Assembly: GCA_025980765.1 (NCBI GenBank)
Contig: JAICXB010000008.1
Span: 24,627-88,626 of the forward strand
Origin: Terriglobales bacterium
Lineage (GTDB): Bacteria > Acidobacteriota > Terriglobia > Terriglobales > Acidobacteriaceae
DNA length: 64,000 nucleotides
Direction: 5' to 3'
Shown one piece after another: positions 8,284-14,651 of this stretch. Numbering within the stretch: the stretch's first letter is position 1; every line of letters starts with the position of its first letter. The translations under genes were made by a program, and so were the position numbers. The notes under the pieces were generated by a model. It was not told where the DNA came from. It did not search any database and saw only the letters and a program-made list of their open reading frames with translations.

Positions 8284-9138
8284 TCAGGCGGTCAAGCGCG
8301 TAGTTTTTTTTTTGACGCGAGAGGATGGAGTGGATCTCTCAGAAGCCGCAACCGCTGCCGCGGTTGGTACTGACTTCTTTCGCCCAGCCGCTACTGCGGT
8401 TGGTACTGACTTGCGAGCTCCAGCCTGATGCGGTAAGCGGTCGTGTTTCGCTACCGATTCGGCTAGCCAGGAGTTCTTTCCCGTGACTTTTCCCGAAGCG
8501 GGACGATTGCTTTGCCACTCCGCCGCGCCCTCATCCCCGGCGATTTCGTCCAAAGACCGCTTGGACAGCACTGAATAATCGTATTCGTCGATATCGTAGC
8601 CGGCCTGGACATCGTCATCGCGCTTCTTGATCAGCAGCCACTCGGTGCCTTTCGACCCAGGACGCCGCGAGCGCATCTTGGCCAGCACAAAGTCTCCACG
8701 CAACTTCGCGCCGTGAAGACGAAACTTTAAATCGCCTTTGGCGAGCATGGCGGTTGCTGCTTTTTCCTTGTCGGCGCGGCTCTTGTGATCGGAGTAGTCT
8801 TCCTGCAGCGGCTCCCATGTGCCGGTGTCCCACACCATGACCGTGCCCGCGCCGTAGTTGTCGGGAGGAATGATCCCCTCAAAATGAAAATACGACACCG
8901 GATGGTCTTCTACCTGCATGGCCAGGCGCTTGTCAGCGGGATCCAGTGAAGGCCCCTTGGGCACTGCCCAGGACTTGAGCACACCCTCCATCTCCAGGCG
9001 GAAGTCGTAATGCAGCCGGGTCGCGCGGTGCTTCTGCACCACGAACCGGAATCCCTTTTTGGGATCGAGCTTGGGCGGCGGCTCCGGCGTGCGGTCAAAG
9101 CTGCGTTTGCGTTTGTATTCCTCGAGGGCCATGGGCAA
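8284..9138 (-). CDS. ligD: LigD 3'-phosphoesterase (PE) domain, frame-split from the ligase domain
   Basis: 284 residues. The PE domain trims 3'-ribonucleotides and phosphates at breaks during non-homologous end joining. Catalytic-site residues are present: [15 protein letters not shown] (His 37, His 43, Asp 45) and [12 protein letters not shown], then [10 protein letters not shown]. After about residue 190 comes a low-complexity linker with a duplicated KSVPTA segment. The frame ends soon after [10 protein letters not shown] at 8284. If the A10 run were 11 A, reading would continue as [12 protein letters not shown] into the ligase domain. Whether this is a sequencing error, phase variation or slippage cannot be told here. 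Confidence 0.88.
   Translation of the reverse strand: MPMALEEYKRKRSFDRTPEPPPKLDPKKGFRFVVQKHRATRLHYDFRLEMEGVLKSWAVPKGPSLDPADKRLAMQVEDHPVSYFHFEGIIPPDNYGAGTVMVWDTGTWEPLQEDYSDHKSRADKEKAATAMLAKGDLKFRLHGAKLRGDFVLAKMRSRRPGSKGTEWLLIKKRDDDVQAGYDIDEYDYSVLSKRSLDEIAGDEGAAEWQSNRPASGKVTGKNSWLAESVAKHDRLPHQAGARKSVPTAVAAGRKKSVPTAAAVAASERSTPSSRVKKKTTRLTA
8304..8313 (-). other. A10 homopolymer (T10 on +) at the LigD frame break
   Basis: Ten A on the coding strand after GTC. Adding one A (or removing two) fuses the PE and ligase frames without an intervening stop. It is a candidate slippage or phase-variation tract, or a sequencing error. Confidence 0.85.
8360..8412. repeat. 17-base direct repeat GCGGTTGGTACTGACTT within ligD linker
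   Basis: Two identical copies at 8360-8376 and 8396-8412, with GCCGC(T)ACTGC-type sequence around them. It encodes the duplicated KSVPTA segment of the linker. It looks like a repeat that entered the coding region. Confidence 0.8.
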
Positions 9139-9166
9139 TCAGTTTTACCACGAAGCCAGGGAGAAG

Positions 9167-9231
9167 ATCGGGTGATCGGGCCATCGGGTGATTTAACTTC
9201 GCCCGATGACCCGATGGCGCGATCACACGAT
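9167..9231. repeat. Family A hairpin (ATCGGGTG octamers)
   Basis: Left arm ATCGGGTGATCGGGCCATCGGGTG, right arm CGCCCGATGACCCGATGGCGCGATCACACGAT. It sits between the ligD PE gene and the YHS gene. Confidence 0.88.
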
Positions 9232-9242
9232 TGTCCTCACGT

Positions 9243-9392
9243 CTATGCCGCTTTCACATACTGCTGCGGATTGTGTTTGAATTTGTCGGCGCAATTTTGC
9301 GAGCAGAAATAAAAATCTTTGCCGCTGTTACTCACTTTGGCGGCCGCGTTTTTCTCATCGACCTGCATTCCACATACTGGATCTGTGTGCAT
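9243..9392 (-). CDS. YHS-domain small metal-binding protein
   Basis: 49-residue gene too short for the ORF track. The translation begins MHTDPVCGMQVDEKNAA and contains FYFCSQNCADKFKHNPQQY, a complete YHS domain: Cys 7 in DPVCGM and the C-x3-C pair near residues 30-34. YHS domains bind heavy metals (copper, for example) and often occur free or fused to metal ATPases. A strong AAAGGAGGA ribosome-binding site precedes ATG 9392. It is read in the same direction as gvpG upstream and ligD downstream, but whether it serves either is unknown. Confidence 0.85.
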   Translation of the reverse strand: MHTDPVCGMQVDEKNAAAKVSNSGKDFYFCSQNCADKFKHNPQQYVKAA

Positions 9393-9464
9393 GGATTCCT
9401 CCTTTACTTAATTGGAAGATGGGCAGGATGGATTTGCTGCCTCAGTCACAGCGGGGACTTAGAA

Positions 9465-9794
9465 CTATTGTTCCGCGTTTGGATCCCAGGTGAGTTCCAC
9501 TCCGGAGCCTTCCTTCACTTTGCCTGACAAGCCCGTCGGTTCTTCCGGAGGCAGGCCGGCGAGTTCGCGTTTGTGCGCCTGGATTTCGCGCAGCTCGCGC
9601 AGAATTTGGGCTTCCTGCTCAACATATTGATCTTCGTCGATCTTGCCTTCTTCGAGATCCACCTGAAGCTGCAGCAGGCGCTCCTTCAGGGGAGCATCAT
9701 CGGTGTACTGCTCTTCCGCAACTTTCACCAGCGTCCGCAGGATGGACTTGAAGCCAGTGAAGGGAAGCAGGAGGAGGTCGTCGACAAAGAGCAT
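9465..9794 (-). CDS. gvpG: Gas vesicle protein GvpG
   Basis: 109 residues from the internal Met. It starts MLFVDDLLLLPFTGFKSILR, matching the hydrophobic GvpG opening. Then comes a charged helical region (APLKERLLQLQVDLEEGKIDEDQYVEQE) typical of GvpG, an accessory/minor gas-vesicle protein thought to help nucleate assembly with GvpF/L. The ORF extends to 9833, but the 13 extra residues come from the right side of a family A hairpin, so ATG 9794 is preferred. Next to gvpF/L in the same direction. The tail (KVKEGSGVELTWDPNAEQ) is unlike other parts of the family. Confidence 0.8.
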   Translation of the reverse strand: MLFVDDLLLLPFTGFKSILRTLVKVAEEQYTDDAPLKERLLQLQVDLEEGKIDEDQYVEQEAQILRELREIQAHKRELAGLPPEEPTGLSGKVKEGSGVELTWDPNAEQ

Positions 9795-9806
9795 ATTGCA
9801 CCTTTG

Positions 9807-9889
9807 AATCGGGTGATCGGGCCATCGGCTCATCGGGCGAAGTTAAATCACCCGATGACCCGATGACCCGATGACCCGATGACCCGATT
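9807..9889. repeat. Family A hairpin (ATCGGGTG octamers) overlapping the gvpF/L stop
   Basis: Left arm AATCGGGTGATCGGGCCATCGGCTCATCGGGCG. The right arm has five CCCGATGA units. The last unit supplies part of the stop codon region of gvpF/L (9888-9890), and the left arm abuts the gvpG start. Confidence 0.9.
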
Positions 9890-10796
9890 AGCTTGCGGTT
9901 CCTCTCTCCAGCTTCAGCCGGATATTTACGAAATTGTATGGCGGCCAGGGTCCGGTGTATCGGAAGTTCAGACGATCTCCGAACTTCTGCGCTACCACGT
10001 TCACGGCCGCATCGAATTCGGTTTCTCTATCCTTCTGGACGAGGAAGGCAGCGTTCATGATCATCTTGTCGCCAATAACTTTGTTGTCCCGGGAAGCCAC
10101 GCACACTGCGCGCAAGCCATCGTAAATTTCCCGCACGACTTCCGCCGCGCGTTCGGCCAGGGCCTTGTCAATCATGCGCCCGAGCTGCATGCGGGCAAAG
10201 TAGGTGGACTGCAGGTGCTTGCGCGTGAGCTCGTGCTGGAAGCGATGGATTTCGTCGTTATCGCGCTTGAGTTCTTCAACAATGCGATCGCGGTCCCAGG
10301 TAACTCTCAGGCCGAACTCCAGCTTGTTGGCCATCTGCTTCAGCACGTCTTTGAGCGATGGATAGATACTCTTCAGCACTTCGCGAACGTCGTCGTCGGT
10401 GCGGAAGACGGTCCCGAAACTCATAGGAATGATGGTATTGCTCTTCATCACCGTTTCAATCACATGTTCGTGGGCCAACGCGTTCTCGCGAGTGGGATCG
10501 AAGATGAACACCGGCGTCTTACTCAGGACCGCGGCAACATCGGCATGGTGCACGGTGTAGACGCTCTCGCCCATTCCGCCAATTCCAATTTTGCCGAAGC
10601 TGAGCGGCTCCCGCGATTCCAGCACACCATAAACATAGCGGCCTTCCTGCTGCTGTGTCTGTGAGCGTCCGCTAGTCTGCGCGCCGGACGCTTCCAGCGC
10701 CTCGACCGGTTCGAAGCTGTGTACTTCCTTTCGCGTCTCCATCTTCACTCGCGCCGGGACGCTCACCTTCTTCTTCGGGGCCTTGGTGGGACTCAT
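9888..10796 (-). CDS. gvpF: Gas vesicle protein GvpF/GvpL family
   Basis: 302 residues. After a basic, low-complexity N-terminus of about 50 residues comes GRYVYGVLES, the standard GvpL/F domain start. Then follow IIPMSFGTVFRTDDDV, a long helical domain (RDRIVEELKRDNDEIHRFQHEL), and the C-terminal TGPWPPYNFVNI signature of the family. GvpF/L contact GvpA during assembly. Start ATG 10796 has a GAGGGA ribosome-binding site, and the gene then overlaps the preceding response-regulator gene by 125 bases. I cannot separate GvpF from GvpL by eye. No other gvpF/L copy is in the window. Confidence 0.87.
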   Translation of the reverse strand: MSPTKAPKKKVSVPARVKMETRKEVHSFEPVEALEASGAQTSGRSQTQQQEGRYVYGVLESREPLSFGKIGIGGMGESVYTVHHADVAAVLSKTPVFIFDPTRENALAHEHVIETVMKSNTIIPMSFGTVFRTDDDVREVLKSIYPSLKDVLKQMANKLEFGLRVTWDRDRIVEELKRDNDEIHRFQHELTRKHLQSTYFARMQLGRMIDKALAERAAEVVREIYDGLRAVCVASRDNKVIGDKMIMNAAFLVQKDRETEFDAAVNVVAQKFGDRLNFRYTGPWPPYNFVNIRLKLERGTAS

Positions 10797-11172
10797 AGTC
10801 TTCCCTCAGTAGTTTCTCGATCGTACTGAAGAACTCTTCAATATCGATCGGTTTGTACAGGACTGCGATTCCGTCCTGCCGCGCCTGTTCCGCAGTTTCC
10901 TTGCTGGCATAGCCGGTGAGAATGGCCGATCTCACACCCGGCTTTTTCTTACGGGCGTAATCGATGACCTCAAAGCCAGTGTGCTCCTGTTCCAGCGAGT
11001 AGTCGCACAACAGCAGATCGAAATCGCGGTGGTCCAGCGCCTCGATGGCTTTCGCGGATGAGATTGCCGTCTCCACGTCATAGCCCTTCCTGGACAGAAT
11101 CAGACCATAGGTCGTGAGCACCGCGCGCTCATCGTCCACTACCAGAATCGAAGATTTGGGGCTCTCTGCCAT
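10672..11172 (-). CDS. Response regulator (receiver domain plus disordered tail)
   Basis: 166 residues. The receiver domain covers about residues 7-125: acidic pair VVDDE, phospho-acceptor Asp in LLLCDYSLEQ (near residue 56), Thr in AILTGYA, and Lys in VLYKPIDI. No DNA-binding or enzymatic output domain follows, only a 40-residue acidic/Gly-rich tail encoded by the region overlapping gvpF/L. It therefore probably works by protein-protein contact, most simply with the histidine kinase upstream, from which it is separated by a 150-base repeat-bearing gap. Confidence 0.85.
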   Translation of the reverse strand: MAESPKSSILVVDDERAVLTTYGLILSRKGYDVETAISSAKAIEALDHRDFDLLLCDYSLEQEHTGFEVIDYARKKKPGVRSAILTGYASKETAEQARQDGIAVLYKPIDIEEFFSTIEKLLREDYESHQGPEEEGERPGASEDGDAKGSTQLRTGRGAGSVRRAD

Positions 11173-11182
11173 CGCTAAACCC

Positions 11183-11320
11183 GGGTGAACACGAAGGACA
11201 CGGAGGTCACTGAGGCAAACCCAAAAACAAAAATTCAGTTTGTGACCACACCATTTTGCAACCCAATCTTGTTCTGTCCTTTGCTTTCCTTCGCGCCCTT
11301 CGTGACCTTCGTGTTAACCA
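11183..11320. repeat. Family F hairpin, 9-base period (ACACGAAGG units)
   Basis: Left arm GGTGAACACGAAGGACACGGAGGTCACTGAGG; right arm CCTTCGCGCCCTTCGTGACCTTCGTGTTAACC. About 70 bases of loop. It fills the gap between the kinase and response-regulator genes. Confidence 0.88.
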
Positions 11321-11325
11321 AAGGG

Positions 11326-13461
11326 TCATTTCGCCGCCGGCAGTTCGATTTTGAAGATCGTGCCGCTGCCCAGCTTGCTGCGTACAGAAATTTTTCCGCC
11401 ATGATTGCCAATGATGCCGCGAACGATCCAGAGCCCTAATCCTGTTCCTTTTTCGCCCTTTGTCGTAACAAATGGCTCGAAAATTGAGTCGAGCAGTTCT
11501 TTCGGGATTCCGGCCCCGGTATCAGCGACCATGATGCGAATGTTGCCCAGCGGGAAATCCTTGTTGCTGCGAACGTGACGGGTGCGAACGCGCAGCTTGC
11601 CCCCATCCGGCATGCTGTCTTTCGCATTGATTACCAGGTTCGACAGTACCTGGCGAAGCTGGTCGGCAGCCACAACCGCATCTGGCAGGTCCCCCAATTC
11701 CATTGTGACTTCGATATTGGTGCGTTGCAGTTGCCGATTCAGAAGCAGGACCGTATCTTCCACCAGAGTGTTCACATTGATGGGCTTGACCTGCTCGTTG
11801 TTGCGATAGAGACCCAGCATCTGGCGCACGATGCGGGCCACGCGCTCGGTCTCGGCTTTGAGGATGTCATACACCGGCTGAGCTTCGGGCTTTACGGAAT
11901 CGCTCAACAGGTAAATCGCGTTCTTGATCGCCTCCATCGGATTGTTGACTTCATGGGCGATGGTCGCGGCGAGTCGTCCTGCGGCGGCAAACTTCTCAAT
12001 CTCCAGCATGCGCCGCTCAACCCTGAGCTGTTCCACGCGGCGTAAAGCAGTGAGGTCGCGCAGCACCGTAACAGTGAAAGCCACCTGTCCACGCTCGTCG
12101 TAGATCTTGCCGGAGCGGGTGTCGTATTCGATTTCTTGCCTGCTGTTGGGATCGGTCAGCCTAAGTGTGCCGCTCTCTTTGTCGCCAAAGCCAAATGTGA
12201 ATGCGGTCACGTAAGCATCCAACTGCGCCTGGTTCTTCAGCTTCACGGCACTGGGAGCGGGTTCTTTTTCGCCGACAAAAAGATTTTGCGCCAGCGGATC
12301 GAGCAAGACGATCTTGGCGAAACCGTCGCATACCACAATGGGATCGCCGACACTCTCGATGATCACGTTCAGGCGGTCGCGGTCCTGGCGCACCAGTTCT
12401 TCCGCCGCGCGCAGGCGGTCGTAGTTCGAGCGCAGCTCCTGATCGGCACGGCGCAAGTCCGTGACGTCGCGCATCACAGTGACCATTCCCAGCGGCAAAC
12501 CATCGCGGGCAAAGGTAGGCGTACAAACCGCTTCGAAGAGCATCTCTTCGCCTTCGATGGCATCCACCAGCGTGAGATCGCGGGATGCCTCCACGCCGGA
12601 CACAGCAACCGAAGACAACGCTGCGGAGAACAGCATGTTGTTGAGTTCGACTGCGCGGGCCAGACCTTCGGTGAGGCCTTCCGCGACGGTGCTGTCGGGA
12701 ATCTTGAAAAATCTCTCCGCGGCTTTGTTTTGGACAATGACGCTGTAATGGTTGTCCGTCAGGATCACCGGGTCGCTCATCGACTGCATGACGGTTTGCA
12801 GTTGAGCGATGGTCACATCCATATCGGTCATCCGGTTGTAGTAGTGCTCGACCTTGAACAGGCGGGAGAGATAGCGATTGGCCATCTCGATCAGATCGGC
12901 AAGCCCAACGATATCGCCGGCGTCTTTGCTGGGTAATTCGACTGCGACCAGCGCGGCATAGGCACGCATATTGCAGGTGCCGCAGACCTGACTTTCCAGG
13001 CTCATTTTGCGGCGGTGCATGGCGTTGTCGACCGCCAGACACTCGCTGCGGCGGGCACGTTCGGCTTCCCAGCAAACCGTAGTGTTGCTGTAGAGGATGG
13101 GATGGCAATACAACGAGCGGTGGTGCAGGGAGGAGTCTTTGATCACGCTCGGACGCTGCGAATTCAGCACATCCACCACCGGGTTTTCCGCGATAAAGAG
13201 CGAACTGCGGAAGCGCTCCAGATAGTTCTTCGAGCAGTTCAGAGACGCCGAGGGGAGCACTTCCCCGGTCTCAAAATCCACGGCAACGATGAAGGTTCGT
13301 TCAAATCCCAGCGCCACCACTTCTTCCAGCAGGATGGGATAGACCTCTTCCGAACGTTCTGCCTGCAGCAAACGAAGCGCGGCGGGCACACGTCGGGACG
13401 ACAAACGCAGGCGACGTTTGACCAGCTCGGGTTTATGCAGGCGAAGTTCAGGCGTTGCCAT
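11326..13461 (-). CDS. Soluble sensor histidine kinase with GAF-like, Cys-rich and PAS domains
   Basis: 711 residues without membrane segments. Residues ~20-200 look like a GAF-type sensor containing at least five Cys, including CGTC near residue 150 and single Cys in YCHP, VCWE and ECLA, suggesting metal, Fe-S or redox sensing (inference). Two PAS regions follow (VMQSMSDPVILTD and IIESVGDPIVVCD). The phospho-acceptor H-box is AATIAHEVNNPMEA, then the N box region NLVINAKDSMPDGG, DTGAGIPKE, and GTGLGLWIV of the ATPase domain. It lies between gvpA and a lone receiver protein in the gas-vesicle block, so it may control or respond to vesicle formation. Its signal is unknown. Confidence 0.88.
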   Translation of the reverse strand: MATPELRLHKPELVKRRLRLSSRRVPAALRLLQAERSEEVYPILLEEVVALGFERTFIVAVDFETGEVLPSASLNCSKNYLERFRSSLFIAENPVVDVLNSQRPSVIKDSSLHHRSLYCHPILYSNTTVCWEAERARRSECLAVDNAMHRRKMSLESQVCGTCNMRAYAALVAVELPSKDAGDIVGLADLIEMANRYLSRLFKVEHYYNRMTDMDVTIAQLQTVMQSMSDPVILTDNHYSVIVQNKAAERFFKIPDSTVAEGLTEGLARAVELNNMLFSAALSSVAVSGVEASRDLTLVDAIEGEEMLFEAVCTPTFARDGLPLGMVTVMRDVTDLRRADQELRSNYDRLRAAEELVRQDRDRLNVIIESVGDPIVVCDGFAKIVLLDPLAQNLFVGEKEPAPSAVKLKNQAQLDAYVTAFTFGFGDKESGTLRLTDPNSRQEIEYDTRSGKIYDERGQVAFTVTVLRDLTALRRVEQLRVERRMLEIEKFAAAGRLAATIAHEVNNPMEAIKNAIYLLSDSVKPEAQPVYDILKAETERVARIVRQMLGLYRNNEQVKPINVNTLVEDTVLLLNRQLQRTNIEVTMELGDLPDAVVAADQLRQVLSNLVINAKDSMPDGGKLRVRTRHVRSNKDFPLGNIRIMVADTGAGIPKELLDSIFEPFVTTKGEKGTGLGLWIVRGIIGNHGGKISVRSKLGSGTIFKIELPAAK

Positions 13462-13485
13462 TCAGGTCCCTAAAAACGGCGAGCC

Positions 13486-13797
13486 TTACCGCCGCGTTCC
13501 TCCCGCACGGCGCACCCGGGCCGGTCGAGTGGTGGTAGTCGGTTCCTCCACAAACTCAGTTTCTTCTGCGGTGGTCGCCGCGATTTGCGGACGACTGACG
13601 ATTCCCGTCAACCCCACCGCATCGGCATACTTCAGGTAAGTATCGATGGAGGCCACCACCACGCGCGCCTCAACCGTGATCAGGTCAATGCCGACGAGCG
13701 AAATGCGCACCCAGGCATCAATGACGATGCCTTTGTCCAGCACGCGATCAAGTACATCAATCAGGCTCGATCCACCGGACATTCTCTCAACAGCCAT
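13486..13797 (-). CDS. gvpA: Gas vesicle structural protein GvpA, with C-terminal extension
   Basis: 103 residues. The hydrophobic shell-forming core is nearly canonical: [20 protein letters not shown], then [21 protein letters not shown] and [12 protein letters not shown]. GvpA is normally about 70 residues; here a Thr/Arg-rich tail of about 35 residues follows (ending [12 protein letters not shown]), so GvpA or a shell-like paralogue (GvpJ/M type) are both possible, with GvpA preferred on core similarity. A strong GAGGAGGAGG ribosome-binding site lies before ATG 13797. It is transcribed after gvpJ and before the histidine kinase. The tail is unusual for a protein that packs into the vesicle wall. 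Confidence 0.87.
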   Translation of the reverse strand: MAVERMSGGSSLIDVLDRVLDKGIVIDAWVRISLVGIDLITVEARVVVASIDTYLKYADAVGLTGIVSRPQIAATTAEETEFVEEPTTTTRPARVRRAGGTRR

Positions 13798-13832
13798 CTG
13801 AGGTCCTCCTCCTCAAATCTCTTCCCATGCTT

Positions 13833-14165
13833 CTACTGTTTTCTCTTTCTGCTCGGCGAAGCTCGTTTGGCCCTCGTCTGTGCAGCGCGGGTACTCGCCG
13901 ACGCCGGCGCCGAACGCGGCAACGAGCGTGTTTCGCTCGCCAGCGGCGCCGCCCGCGTCAGGTTCGGATCGAACTTCCACCAGTTCAAACCAATCTGCTC
14001 GGCTTTATCTACGGAACAAACTAGAAGGCGGATGCGGACGGTAAGAAGCTCGACATTGGCCAGCGATATGCGGATGTCGCCGGCAATCACCAGTCCTTTG
14101 TCGAGGATGCGGTCCAGGATGTCCACCAGATTGGTGGTGCCAGAAACAGTTGGTATGCGTTCCAT
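13833..14165 (-). CDS. gvpJ: Gas vesicle GvpJ-type minor shell protein
   Basis: 110 residues of the GvpA/J/M family. The core reads NLVDILDRILDKGLVIAGDI, RISLANVELLTVRIRLLVCSV, then DKAEQIGLNWW. The GDI..SL..VELL..RIRLL and NWW features separate it from GvpA and resemble cyanobacterial GvpJ. The C-terminal 40 residues are Ser/Arg/Ala-rich. First gene of the minus-strand gas-vesicle block; the 480 bases upstream contain no gene and should hold its promoter. GvpM or GvpS are alternative names. Confidence 0.83.
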   Translation of the reverse strand: MERIPTVSGTTNLVDILDRILDKGLVIAGDIRISLANVELLTVRIRLLVCSVDKAEQIGLNWWKFDPNLTRAAPLASETRSLPRSAPASASTRAAQTRAKRASPSRKRKQ

Positions 14166-14651
14166 CTGCCGGAGCGACGACCCTTCCCTCTCCTCCGCCG
14201 CAAGCTCGCCTGAAGAACGGCAAAACTAAAGCAAATCTCGATCACGAGCAAGTTGCCGGAGACATAAACAATTTACAAGTTCTTGTGATTCTAAATGCCG
14301 GAGCGGGGGGATGCATCCGGTGCAGCGAAAAAAGCCAAATATTGCTGCGCCAAAACATGCCTTTTATGCAGTCTGTGTGCTTCGATGCAGACCCGCCAAC
14401 CAGAGTTGCTCCTGCCTGAGAACAATTTACGGCAAAAAATGGAATGCCAAGTGAAGCAAGCGGCGAGTAACGTAACACGGATGTTTGCAGCGGTGCAAAC
14501 CGCAGAGGCAGCCAGGATCGCTGAAGCCCAGCATAGATTATAGAGTATGTGGCACTACCCGCCCTCGCTTGTGTCGGCCGCTGCGGTAGACTAGATGGTT
14601 GCGGCTGTCGGGATTGATGGCCGCCATACACCTTCCTACAAGGATCCCTCT
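14166..14651. other. Non-coding divergent region between gvpJ and the P5C dehydrogenase gene
   Basis: 486 bases with no convincing gene. It should contain promoters for both directions. I found no clear sigma-54 or sigma-70 pair. The stretch is AT-richer than the flanks around 14230-14300, carries an 18-base palindrome near 14490, and has a TAGATTATAG sequence near 14532. Confidence 0.6.
14483..14500. promoter_or_regulatory. 18-base palindrome GTTTGCA-GCGG-TGCAAAC, operator candidate
   Basis: Perfect 7-base half-sites around a 4-base spacer, about 150 bases before the P5C dehydrogenase start. Its form fits a dimeric repressor/activator site. The regulator is unknown. Confidence 0.4.

Noticed and set aside
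12161-13108. 315-aa minus-strand ORF in another frame of the histidine kinase
   Set aside because: Basic, Pro/Arg-rich shadow frame inside the kinase gene.
14166-14300. Sigma-54 promoter (TGGCAC-N5-TTGC) upstream of gvpJ
   Set aside because: Only partial matches (GCAAGTTGCCGG) with wrong spacing.
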